From: Thermoguttaceae bacterium
GTDB lineage: Bacteria > Planctomycetota > Planctomycetia > Pirellulales > Thermoguttaceae
Assembly (NCBI GenBank): GCA_017557195.1
Contig: JAFZAL010000050.1
Location: forward strand, 1 to 55,551
Reading direction: 5' to 3'
DNA: 55,551 nucleotides
Below, piece by piece: positions 11,801 to 17,679 of the stretch; position 1 is the stretch's first letter, and every line of letters begins with the position of its first letter. Below the pieces are notes generated by a model. That model ran no database searches. It was given only the letters and a program-made list of their open reading frames with translations, and was not told the DNA's origin. Made by a program: the position numbers and the translations under genes.

Positions 11801-14452
11801 AGTTGTTACAAAAATACCGCCGGATATATTTAACGTTCCAGTGGCGTTTGTTTTATGACCCAGATTCACCGTACCGGTAGTATTGAAATAACCGTTGGTC
11901 ATGGTAAACGTACCGTTAGAACTATCTCCGTTACCGATGTTGGTTTCTCTATCGTTAGTTACAGTAAACTTACCGCCGTTCATTACAAATTCTGCAGTAA
12001 CGCCAGTACCGTCGCAAATCAATAATCCGCCAGCGCCGCTGTATCCGCACTGACCAAAACCATTATTAAATACGACTTTTGCAGTTTGCGTTGTAGAATT
12101 GACGTTTCCAATTGCCAGCCAGCGCGGCGCGTTAAACGATCCTCCGTTGATTTCCAAATATGCCGGAGAAGCCGCAGTTCCGTAAACGCGGAAGTTTTTA
12201 TTGTTTGTCGAGGCGAAAGACCCGCCGTTGACAATCGTCGTTCCATTCATTTGAATATCCGCGGTTCCGTAGGTGTTAGTTCCGCCATTGACAACCAACA
12301 GATCTCCTGCATGAACTACAGCGTCATCTGTAAATTTGTTTGTTCCACCCAGAATAACCACCTTGCCGGCGAAGTCGTTGAACGTGTTTGTTCCGCCGAC
12401 AACGTATCCGGTACTGTTGGACGTTGCACCTGTCCAGGGACCGTCGCTCAAATTGCCGGTTGAATCTGACGTCCAGACTTTAACGCCTGACGGCGCAGAC
12501 CCGTATTGAGCTATCACAGACTTGGTTCCGTTAAAATCGACAACGCCCGTCGTCCAGCCGCTCGGAACGGACATTCTGGACATCGCGGCATTCGCGGTCG
12601 CATCGTCAGCAAAACTTCCAACAAGAATCTGGTCGCCTGCGGAGTAATTATAGCCGTTTGCAGTCTTGACGTTAATCGTACCGCTTTGAGCGTTGAACGT
12701 ACCAGTCGAATTGATGTACCCATGAGAAGCCAGATTGACCGTCGATCCGTTAAGCGTTGTCGTGCCGGCGTTGGACAGCGTTCCAACGTTGAGCGTTCCG
12801 CCGGTCAGATTGGCGCTTGTTGAAGCGTAAACGGACATGTCGCCAACGTTCATTACGCCGTTGGAAAGATTGTAGGCTGACCCTTCATGTCCCATGTACA
12901 GACGTGTAATAGTTGCAGTTCCGCCGGACTGATTCATCGTGGCGGATCCTTGCGCTCTGGTTGTATTTTCAGCTGCGCCAACCCAATAATAGTTGGCAGT
13001 AACAAGCAGATTGCCGCCGGTCATGTCTAAAACCGAACCGGACGCATTAGATCCCCAGCCCATGCCGGCGTTGCCGGTCAAAGCGGAAACGGTCGCATTA
13101 TCTTGAATCGTAACGTGCGTTTTCGCCGATACTGCCGTCCACCATTCTTTGCGAATAACCGTCGTACTGTTGCCCTTAAACGTTTCTTCAAGAACGAAAT
13201 CTTTCCCGGTAAGAGTCTGAATTACGTGAGTAGCGTCATTTACGTTATCGCCGCCCCACATGTTGCCGCCAACGTCCAGTCTGGCGTGATCGGCAACTGT
13301 AACAGACGCGAACCCGGCGCCTGAACCGTTTTTTGCAATTCCCGTATACGGCTTAAAATCGCCGGTGGTTGTAAATCGAGCGTTGTCTGACAAGGAAATT
13401 TCTGTTACAGCTTCATCATCCGGCGAATAGTGGTATGCGTAGTAAACCGTCGCCCCTTGATAAATCGCATCGTCAGAAACGTTGAAATACGTTTTCCCAT
13501 GCTGCCCCAACTGTGCTGTTCCGGTTGAACTCCAGTAGCCGGTTCCTGAAAGGTTGATGTCGCCTCTTGCCGATGCTTTATCAGCGCTGTAAACCGTCCC
13601 GGTCGTATAGAGGGAACCGCCGGAAATATTGACTTCTGCATCGTTGTGATAAGAGAAATAGACGCTTCCCGTCGCTGTTGTCTTTCCGCCTGACTGGTTA
13701 AAATACGACTTTCCTGTTTCGTTACCAATAACGGTCGTTCCAGATATGTTCAGCTCGCCGCCGCTCATATTCATCGTGCTGGATTGAATATAGAAACCGA
13801 CGACTGAAATTGACCCGCCGTCCATGTCAATCATGGAGCCGTACGCGCCTTTATAAAAGCCGATGCCGGAATTCTCGGCTCCTGAAACGATACTGGCATG
13901 ATCTGTAACTTTGATGTAGCTTTTAACGCCCTGAGCGGCGTTCCATGCCTGTCCTGCGGTGAACGAGCTGTTCCCGGTGTAATACTGATAGGCAACGTAG
14001 TCGTTCCCGCTAACGGGATTAATCGTTACATCCTTGTTGTTGCCGATCCAGTATCGTTTAGCGACTGTAACAGCAGCATTGTCTTCCAGCCTCATCGTAT
14101 ACGCCGCGGTTCCACTGGTAAAAGAACTGTTTCCGACTGGAACGAAGTGCCCGGTAAAGTCGACTTGAGCATCCCCGGTAGCAGTCCACGAGACGTTTTG
14201 ACCGTTTGTGGTCGGACGTGTGTCGGAGCTGTTAACGGTAATTGCGTCTCCGTTGATAAACCCGGGATTGCTTGCTGTAACAGGCGCGCCGTTATCCCAA
14301 TTAGAAGCGTTAAGCAAATCGGTAACGGTTGTATCGCCGGCGCTCCAAACGGTATCCGCCAAGGCAGAAGAATTCGCCCCCAGCAAGACTACTGCTAAAA
14401 TCGTTATGAAAAACTGAACTTTAAATCGGTTAAAATAAGTATACTGTTTCAT
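5867..14452 (-). CDS. Giant PEP-CTERM autotransporter-repeat protein, 2861 aa
   Basis: Starts MKQYTYFNRFKVQFFITILA with a signal peptide of about 33 residues ending near SALADT. The ATG at 14452 is preferred over the upstream TTG because AAAAGGTG lies 5 bases before it. The first third has Gly/Ser/Asn-rich repeats of the type NMSGGELNISGT, which predict a right-handed beta helix. From about residue 1100 there are many beta-strand repeats (KTGxGTLTLSGxNxYTGxT). Modules ending WTIDGTDKKG separate blocks. The last 600 residues contain a tandemly duplicated anchor cassette (SPGNSVGxLTV, TGLFEFSAYN, GRPDGLYL), of which only the last copy has the PEP-CTERM signal VPEPSTWALLILGALGLL plus FWRKRK. There is no outer-membrane beta barrel, so it is not a classical type V autotransporter. 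It is probably a surface or matrix protein; its ligand is unknown. It has its own promoter at about 14541. Confidence 0.85.
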   Translation of the reverse strand: MKQYTYFNRFKVQFFITILAVVLLGANSSALADTVWSAGDTTVTDLLNASNWDNGAPVTASNPGFINGDAITVNSSDTRPTTNGQNVSWTATGDAQVDFTGHFVPVGNSSFTSGTAAYTMRLEDNAAVTVAKRYWIGNNKDVTINPVSGNDYVAYQYYTGNSSFTAGQAWNAAQGVKSYIKVTDHASIVSGAENSGIGFYKGAYGSMIDMDGGSISVVGFYIQSSTMNMSGGELNISGTTVIGNETGKSYFNQSGGKTTATGSVYFSYHNDAEVNISGGSLYTTGTVYSADKASARGDINLSGTGYWSSTGTAQLGQHGKTYFNVSDDAIYQGATVYYAYHYSPDDEAVTEISLSDNARFTTTGDFKPYTGIAKNGSGAGFASVTVADHARLDVGGNMWGGDNVNDATHVIQTLTGKDFVLEETFKGNSTTVIRKEWWTAVSAKTHVTIQDNATVSALTGNAGMGWGSNASGSVLDMTGGNLLVTANYYWVGAAENTTRAQGSATMNQSGGTATITRLYMGHEGSAYNLSNGVMNVGDMSVYASTSANLTGGTLNVGTLSNAGTTTLNGSTVNLASHGYINSTGTFNAQSGTINVKTANGYNYSAGDQILVGSFADDATANAAMSRMSVPSGWTTGVVDFNGTKSVIAQYGSAPSGVKVWTSDSTGNLSDGPWTGATSNSTGYVVGGTNTFNDFAGKVVILGGTNKFTDDAVVHAGDLLVVNGGTNTYGTADIQMNGTTIVNGGSFASTNNKNFRVYGTAASPAYLEINGGSFNAPRWLAIGNVNSTTQTAKVVFNNGFGQCGYSGAGGLLICDGTGVTAEFVMNGGKFTVTNDRETNIGNGDSSNGTFTMTNGYFNTTGTVNLGHKTNATGTLNISGGIFVTTNTMNVGTGSGGKGVINMTGGEVRVANLKLGRKSAGDDAQLNISNGIFEVTNGLYGSDSSASGNVYITGTGQLLMNSSYANASYAAIRELSKLYIEGSGDGSGAMRFLQSSDSSATITLTNDATIGIRTDAVFTQRAAIESFNSGTKLTVKGGGTLALLKQANYTGGTIIDSSAVKLSEQATLGTGNVTMTNGTLEFAYDDYHAFDNQINGTGSLVKSGAGTTVISTANSFTGNTVIKQGTLQFNDNSAAVYGSVLVDSEGVLDYNINGSLTLNYSDDVNIKGEGSFVKSGSGTLVLNGKHAYRGTTTVYGGVLQLTAPDAIAKSSAVTLEGNLNMGAKQTLNNVSGYGDIENNGFDLTVNNTVDTTLNGDITGSGSLTKTGTGTLKLANSVQYTGNTTVSEGTLVVGSYGSLDSPLVTVKSGATFQDGAESIASSVIVNGGSFIIGETPEAAWIEVGNFALNNGGQIFFDLNRYIDGATTQDDMDWLQAGSAAFNSGIVNIAFNEGEAAWYNNATANGYLLASADSMSLDASNVKVYVDDAESTAWGLRVVNNELFLVKTDAPLPIAEYWYANQSADIAEPTWTIDHDPKLGIKFVAGLSPTAEYTGAVQMDEDGSVEIGDGRNLTLSGKISGSGAMDKTGEGTLTLGSTNDQFTGATKVSAGTLALTAQNAISKSASVENNGAITMSADQSLNNLSGTGTIDNGDSALTLNNTAASEFSGVISGDGALVKTGNETLTLSGANDYTGATTINAGTLRLTGEGTIGTGALTNNAIIEFAPAAGETMTIGYNVSNATEESKTVKTGAGTLSTSAWINHDIEIREGTLQITGGFGSNGKRFTGVVTIFEGATLDCATHDSLGYNANNTVINIYGTIDTSAGNETLKYTNFHFYGGTAKASGGGTYDICHTNSNFYSHALEGATAENPTVSTVTAGIRVRCGGANDQFEIDTDANSQLKIDAIISNNDTQGATCPIIKKGEGTLFLTKRNTFAGGLTIEKGKVISNAGNASASAYGTGPIVIESGATLEFQQSNQLGYGTDAPNDLTIRGTLIPARSTHIKNVILENGVIEKEYNYDGGGSGLDFKDRTGKITSTGNSVIKSRICIRSTSKATIEVQDGVLTVEAGINNSTEETAGSAGFAKTGAGMLKITAAGTSTGPVNVNAGALLLTSSSTLVSSAVNVASGATFIDGSNYITSAVNINGGTLTIGETSATARIVIGDFAVTNGTVNFDFNDASVAYNFDNLSTGAATLTSGTINVTFNNGESTWWDNATDSGYALINASAMTVDLNSFQLLVNSEESQQWYLDTTGNTLVLKKQGAEPPTPTDYYYRANSPEDLAKTTWTIDGTDKKGAKFTEGEAATATYSGGVEMNADGTVEVAENKNLTLAGVVSGSGNVEKTGNGVLTLSGDNSYSGKTTISEGTLTLTGDAVKANSSIEIADDATLEYNVVASNAKQLTFTDDVTVTGGNVIKTGAGTLKILATEGLFETDNFAVNEGELHFKGQYNGDLIVKTGATLSPGNSVGELTVNGNVVFEAGATGLFEFSAYNEDPALQSFDTLTIGGDGSFVIDENSIIKLFFTSSSDANLWAAEGAEYKLVSDEGFVSSVTSMSGLLGNYQDLFNLEGRPDGLYLVSLGVPGPEPYYNANSPAALAEDKWTIDGTDKKGVKFTEGDKTTETYTGGVEMNVDGTVEVAENKNLTLAGVVSGEGNVEKTGDGTLTLSGDNTYTGKTTVSEGKLTLTGDAVKANSSIEIADDATLEYNVAAKKTKELAFTDDVTVTGSNAIKTGAGKLKILSTDGQFAPENFAVEAGELDFKGQYNGDLEVKSGATLSPGNSVGDLTVYGNVKIDADATGLFEFSAYNEDPAQQQFDTLTIGDNGAFVIDENSIIKLFFENNDANLWAAEGSEYKLVSDEGFVSGDTPIPMSDLLGNYQGWFDLVGRTDGLYLIGLGAPESTSVPEPSTWALLILGALGLLFWRKRK
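5930..7830 (-). repeat. Tandem duplication of anchor cassette within the 2861-aa gene
   Basis: Two consecutive segments of about 942 bp (roughly 5930-6886 and 6887-7830) encode closely similar modules running from YYNANSPAALAE/YYYRANSPEDLAK to GRPDGLYL. Matching stretches such as AGCAATTTCAAT occur at 6551 and 7493. The inner copy lacks the PEP-CTERM helix and runs on into the second module. Confidence 0.8.
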
Positions 14453-14540
14453 CGTATCACCTTTTAAAAGGGAGTGACTTTGAGTTAAACCCTCGAACGG
14501 ACATAGTACGTCTCCGAATTTCGAGTATATATCAATATAC

Positions 14541-14575
14541 ATTATAACCCAAATTTGATTAAATTGCAGAAAAAT
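14541..14575 (-). promoter_or_regulatory. Promoter of the 2861-aa PEP-CTERM gene
   Basis: On the minus strand CAAATTTGGGTTATAAT is followed by GTATATTGATA. TATAAT is at 14546-14541. The TATAATrTATATTGrT core is shared with the promoters at 30851 and 39738, and partly with that at 24895. Predicted leader is about 80 nt. Confidence 0.6.
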
Positions 14576-14660
14576 GGCTAAAAATTTTTCAAAAAAGTTG
14601 AAATTATTATATTACAAACAGATTATTTAGGCTTTTTAGGCGACGAGAATAATCTATTTC

Positions 14661-14699
14661 GCAGCCAGTAACCATTCCGGATCGCGAGCAAAGCTCGCC
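14661..14699. repeat. REP-like dispersed repeat, copy 1
   Basis: It begins GCAGCCAGTAACCATTCCGG and continues into a small hairpin GCGAGC-AAA-GCTCGC. A second copy with two differences in the leading part and a compensated hairpin (GCGGAC-GAA-GTCCGC) is at 17382-17419. Changes in both stem arms suggest that pairing is conserved. Confidence 0.65.
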
Positions 14700-14824
14700 G
14701 TAGAAAAAATTGCGAAAAAGGAGAGCAACAGAGCTATTAATTATTCCTGAATCTCCGTTTCTTTCACCTCGTCTTTTTGCAATCGAACTTCACTTTTGCC
14801 GATTACGTATCAATTATATCGCAT

Positions 14825-14875
14825 TACGAAATAACGATTTTTCTTCCAAATATCGCAAAAAGTCGTTATTTCGTA
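14825..14875. promoter_or_regulatory. 13-bp inverted repeat upstream of the His/Cys gene
   Basis: TACGAAATAACGA (14825-14837) and its exact reverse complement (14863-14875) are separated by 25 bases. Directly after it is TTGACA (14876-14881), and 17 bases on TAAAAA (14899-14904), a possible promoter for the gene at 14987. The repeat touches the -35 box, so an operator is possible; a terminator-like hairpin is the alternative. Confidence 0.45.
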
Positions 14876-14972
14876 TTGACAAAGATTCAAAAATCCGTTA
14901 AAAACGGAAATAAGAATCATAGGAAACATATATAAACTAGGAAGTTTCCTTTTTATTCTTTTTAACATCGTC

Positions 14973-14979
14973 AAGGAGA
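14973..14979 (+). promoter_or_regulatory. Strong ribosome binding site
   Basis: AAGGAGA lies 7 bases before the ATG at 14987. It stands out because most genes in the window have weak or no Shine-Dalgarno sequence. Confidence 0.75.
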
Positions 14980-14986
14980 GATAGAC

Positions 14987-15832
14987 ATGAAAAAGATTAT
15001 CACAATTACACTTGCGGCAACGCTAAGCGCGATTTTATTTAGCGCCGCAATGGCTCAAACCCCGTCGAGGGTAGTTCCGCCAGTCGTCCCGGGAACTCCG
15101 CCTGTTCCGAGACGCCCCGTTCCACCTGTTCCGCCTCGGATGGATCCGGCTCCGCAACCCGGATTCTGCTGCCCTGGCTGCCATCAGTTCCATAAACACG
15201 TTCCAGGGCAACACTGCCCAGGATGCACCGGCTATCATCATGGACGTCCAACGCATCCCAGCATTGCTCCGCCGCCGCGACCGGGATTCTGCTGCCCGGA
15301 TTGCCATCAGTTCCACAAACATGTTCCCGGACAACACTGCCCAGGATGCACCGGCTATCATCATGGACAACCAACGCACCCCAGCATAGATCCGCCGCCG
15401 CGACCGGGATTCTGCTGCCCAAGCTGCAATCAATTCCACAAACACGTTCCCGGACAGCACTGCCCAGGCTGCACAGGCTATCACCAAGGACAACAAACTC
15501 ATCCCCAGATAGATATGCCGCCGCGCCCCGGATTCTGCTGCCCGGATTGCCATCGATTCCACAAACCCAACGCGCCAGGACAACACTGCCCTGACTGCGC
15601 CGGCTATCATCATGGACAACCAACCCATCCCAAAATGGATATGCCGCCGCGACCGGGATTCTGCTGCCCGGACTGCAAACGTCCTCACAAACCCAACGCT
15701 CCGGGACAACACTGCCCTGACTGCAACGGCTATCATCATGGACAACCAACCCATCCCAGCATTCCGCTGCCTCCGATTCCGCGTCCTCCGGTAACGCCGC
15801 GAGTTCCCGTTCCTCAGCCGCGCGCTATTTAA
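14987..15832 (+). CDS. Secreted His/Cys/Pro-rich five-repeat protein
   Basis: 281 aa. MKKIITITLAATLSAILFSA plus AMAQ is a clear signal peptide. After a Pro-rich linker (about 25-53) come five tandem repeats of 41-42 residues with the pattern PGFCCPxC...FHK...PGQHCPxCxGYHHGQPTHP, then a Pro-rich tail. Each repeat has five Cys (CCPxC and HCPxC) and five to seven His, the arrangement expected of a zinc-ribbon-like or other metal-binding unit. The first three repeats have HKHVPGQH and the last two HKPNAPGQH, so the array grew by stepwise duplication. No membrane anchor follows the signal peptide, so it is exported, either to the periplasm or beyond. I do not recognise a named family. Metal binding, scavenging or cross-linking in the cell wall are inferences. 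It has a strong ribosome site and its own terminator, so it is monocistronic. Confidence 0.85.
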   Translation: MKKIITITLAATLSAILFSAAMAQTPSRVVPPVVPGTPPVPRRPVPPVPPRMDPAPQPGFCCPGCHQFHKHVPGQHCPGCTGYHHGRPTHPSIAPPPRPGFCCPDCHQFHKHVPGQHCPGCTGYHHGQPTHPSIDPPPRPGFCCPSCNQFHKHVPGQHCPGCTGYHQGQQTHPQIDMPPRPGFCCPDCHRFHKPNAPGQHCPDCAGYHHGQPTHPKMDMPPRPGFCCPDCKRPHKPNAPGQHCPDCNGYHHGQPTHPSIPLPPIPRPPVTPRVPVPQPRAI

Positions 15833-15865
15833 TCAGACAAAATAAAGTTTACCTTTGCTAAAAAG

Positions 15866-15892
15866 AAAGCGTAACCGAAATGGTTACGCTTT
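15866..15892. terminator. Bidirectional terminator
   Basis: An 11-bp perfect stem (15866-15876 with 15882-15892; AAAGCGTAACC/GGTTACGCTTT) has a 5-base loop. It lies between the convergent His/Cys gene and the aminotransferase gene, with T-rich DNA on both sides. Confidence 0.85.
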
Positions 15893-15897
15893 TGTTA

Positions 15898-15925
15898 TTT
15901 CCTATTCCCTATTTCCTATTCCCTC
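15898..15925. repeat. Heptamer tandem repeat (TTTCCTA/TTCCCTA)4
   Basis: Four 7-bp units, TTTCCTA-TTCCCTA-TTTCCTA-TTCCCTC, end inside the stop codon of the minus-strand aminotransferase (stop at 15926-15924). The unit is related to the GGGAATA repeats at 50218. Confidence 0.8.
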
Positions 15926-17108
15926 ATTTAACAAACGCTTCGATTCTGTCGAACGCTTCTTTGAGGGTTTCCATGCTGGCGGCAAACGAGGCGCGGGCGT
16001 ATCCCGGGGCGCCGAACGCGCTGCCCATAACGGTGGCGACGTGCTGCTGTTCCAACAGCGTCAGGCACCAGTCGGAATCGGTTTCGACCATCTTGTCGCC
16101 GTATTTTCTGCCCAGGTGCGCCTGAATGTTGAAAAAGGCGTAGAACGCGCCGGACATCTCAACGCAGGACATGCCGTCAATTGCCGCGATGCGGGAGGTA
16201 ACGTAATCGCGTCGTTTGGAGAATTCCGCAAGCATCGTCGCAACGCAGGACTGGTCGCCCTGAATCGCCGCCAACGCCGCGTACTGGCTGACCGAACACG
16301 GGTTGGACGTCTCCTGACTTTGCAGAGCCGCCATCGACTTGGCGATATTGGACGGCGCAAGCGTCCAGCCGATTCGCCAGCCGGTCATGGCGTACGTCTT
16401 GCTGACCCCGTTGACCAGAATCGTTTTGTCCTGCAAGCCCGGTCGAACGGTGGCGAAGGACGCGAATTTGTTGTCTCCGTAAACGAGGTTCTCGTAGATT
16501 TCGTCTGCAATAACGATGATGTCTTTTTCCAGAACGACGTCCGCCAGCTGACCGAGCTGTTCCGGCGTGTACATGCTTCCCGTCGGGTTGGACGGCGAGC
16601 ACAGCAGCAGCGCCTTTGTCTTGGGCGTAATCGACGAGCGCAGCAATTCCGCCGTGAGCCGGAACTGATCTTCCTGACGCGTCTGGACGATTACCGGGAC
16701 GCCGCCGGCGAGTTTAACCAGTTCCGCGTATGAAACCCAGTACGGAGCGGGAATGATAACCTCGTCGCCCGGGTTGACGGTAACGGTAAACGCGTTGTGC
16801 AGAGCGTGCTTGGCGCCGTTGGAAACAACGACGTCGGTCGGCTTGTATTCCAGACCGTGTTTTGCCTTGTACGCCGCGGCAACCGCCTCGCGCAGAGGCA
16901 TAATGCCCGCCGCGGGCGTGTATCGGGTTTTGCCCGACTTAATCGCCTCGAAAGCAGCCTGACAAATGTGTTCAGGCGTGTTGAAGTCCGGCTCTCCCAG
17001 AGAGAGGTCGTAAACGGTTACGCCAGCCGCTTTCATTTCTTTGGCTTTGCCGGACATTGCCAGCGTCGCCGACGGCTCTAAAGCCAACATGCGTTGAGCA
17101 AGGTTCAT
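15924..17108 (-). CDS. PLP-dependent aminotransferase, aspartate aminotransferase type Ib
   Basis: 394 aa, the usual family length. It would exchange amino groups between aspartate (or a similar amino acid) and 2-oxoglutarate in the cytoplasm. Visible class I/II features are SLGEPDFNTP (36-45), YTPAAGI (63-69), SPSNPTG (171-177) with the PLP-binding Asn174, ADEIYE (201-206), the Schiff-base lysine K237 in GVSKTYAMTGWRIGW, and the carboxylate-binding Arg372. The ATG at 17108 gives the standard fold start; no Shine-Dalgarno is seen. Four GTTGCGA heptamers lie about 30 bp upstream and another heptamer block overlaps the stop. Substrate preference (aspartate or prephenate) cannot be decided from the sequence. 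Confidence 0.9.
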   Translation of the reverse strand: MNLAQRMLALEPSATLAMSGKAKEMKAAGVTVYDLSLGEPDFNTPEHICQAAFEAIKSGKTRYTPAAGIMPLREAVAAAYKAKHGLEYKPTDVVVSNGAKHALHNAFTVTVNPGDEVIIPAPYWVSYAELVKLAGGVPVIVQTRQEDQFRLTAELLRSSITPKTKALLLCSPSNPTGSMYTPEQLGQLADVVLEKDIIVIADEIYENLVYGDNKFASFATVRPGLQDKTILVNGVSKTYAMTGWRIGWTLAPSNIAKSMAALQSQETSNPCSVSQYAALAAIQGDQSCVATMLAEFSKRRDYVTSRIAAIDGMSCVEMSGAFYAFFNIQAHLGRKYGDKMVETDSDWCLTLLEQQHVATVMGSAFGAPGYARASFAASMETLKEAFDRIEAFVK

Positions 17109-17139
17109 GGGGGTATGTTTGGTTAATGGGTTGAATTAA

Positions 17140-17215
17140 GTTGCGAGTTGCGAGTTGCGAGTTGCGAGAGGATTTTGTGAGACGCTTTGCGTTTCTCGCA
17201 ACTCGTTACTCAATT
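17140..17215. repeat. Heptamer foldback element (GTTGCGA)4 - core - (CTCGCAA)
   Basis: Four exact GTTGCGA units (17140-17167) are followed by a core of about 27 bp containing TTTTGTG and CGCTTTGCGT, then by CTCGCAA-CTCGTTA-CTCAATT (17195-17215), which is an inverted arm. A closely related copy with the same core lies at 50063-50132. Confidence 0.85.
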
Positions 17216-17323
17216 ATAATTGAATTTACTATTCCGTAAAGGGGCGGTTACACTTTTAAACTTGAGCCAGCCGCTTGCGCTAATCCAAAAATCAAAGAAC
17301 GTGGAAAGCCCGCTCGTACAACT

Positions 17324-17601
17324 GGTTCGCGGGCGTCTTCGCCCGCTTCAGGAAAAAAAGCCCCGCTGAAAACACTCTTTTGCAGCCAGAAACCATTCCG
17401 GGTCGCGGACGAAGTCCGCAACCCTAATCATTTTTATCTTTTCGTAAGTTATTATTCGATTTCGTCGAACATTTCGCGTTGGACGAAAGTTTTCGTTATT
17501 TTCTTCGGCGGACTTCGTCCGCGACCCAGTAAGATTTTCGGTTTCGTCGCAGTGCATGCGCAAGGCAGAGAGACTTCGGCGGGCGAAGACGCCCGCGAAC
17601 C
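17324..17601. repeat. Nested long inverted repeats (REP-like)
   Basis: Outer arms: 23 bp at 17324-17346 and its exact reverse complement at 17579-17601, each arm itself a hairpin (GCGGGCG-TCTT-CGCCCGC). Inner arms: 20 bp at 17400-17419 and its exact reverse complement at 17508-17527, each arm again a hairpin (GCGGAC-GAA-GTCCGC). The left inner arm belongs to the dispersed repeat also found at 14661. The structure resembles a pair of REP units head to head (a BIME-like array). No transposase is present. Confidence 0.75.
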
Positions 17602-17679
17602 AGCGGGGCGAAGTTTTTTGACTGCGAAAAAGATTTTTGGAGGCTGCCGCCGCTTGCTAGAGCGCTCGGCGCTACGTAC

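Larger units (their letters stand above)
14453..14986. other. 534-bp divergent intergenic region
   Basis: This gap between the divergent 2861-aa gene (minus) and the His/Cys repeat gene (plus) contains the minus-strand promoter, a REP-like element at 14661-14699, a 13-bp inverted repeat at 14825-14875 and a possible + strand promoter. A short open frame at 14710-14901 has no ribosome site or protein character and is not called. No RNA gene is recognised. Confidence 0.6.
17109..17679. other. 571-bp repeat-rich intergenic region
   Basis: It lies between two minus-strand genes and contains no convincing gene. It carries a heptamer foldback element (17140-17215) and nested long inverted repeats (17324-17601), described separately. 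The short minus-strand frame 17348-17563 runs through these repeats and is rejected. Confidence 0.7.

Noticed and set aside
15035..15754. Two minus-strand frames opposite the His/Cys repeat gene
   Set aside because: Repeats in the DNA keep several frames open; only the + frame has a signal peptide, ribosome site and sensible motifs.
17348..17563. Small minus-strand protein of 71 residues
   Set aside because: It runs through the nested inverted repeats and has no ribosome site or protein-like composition.
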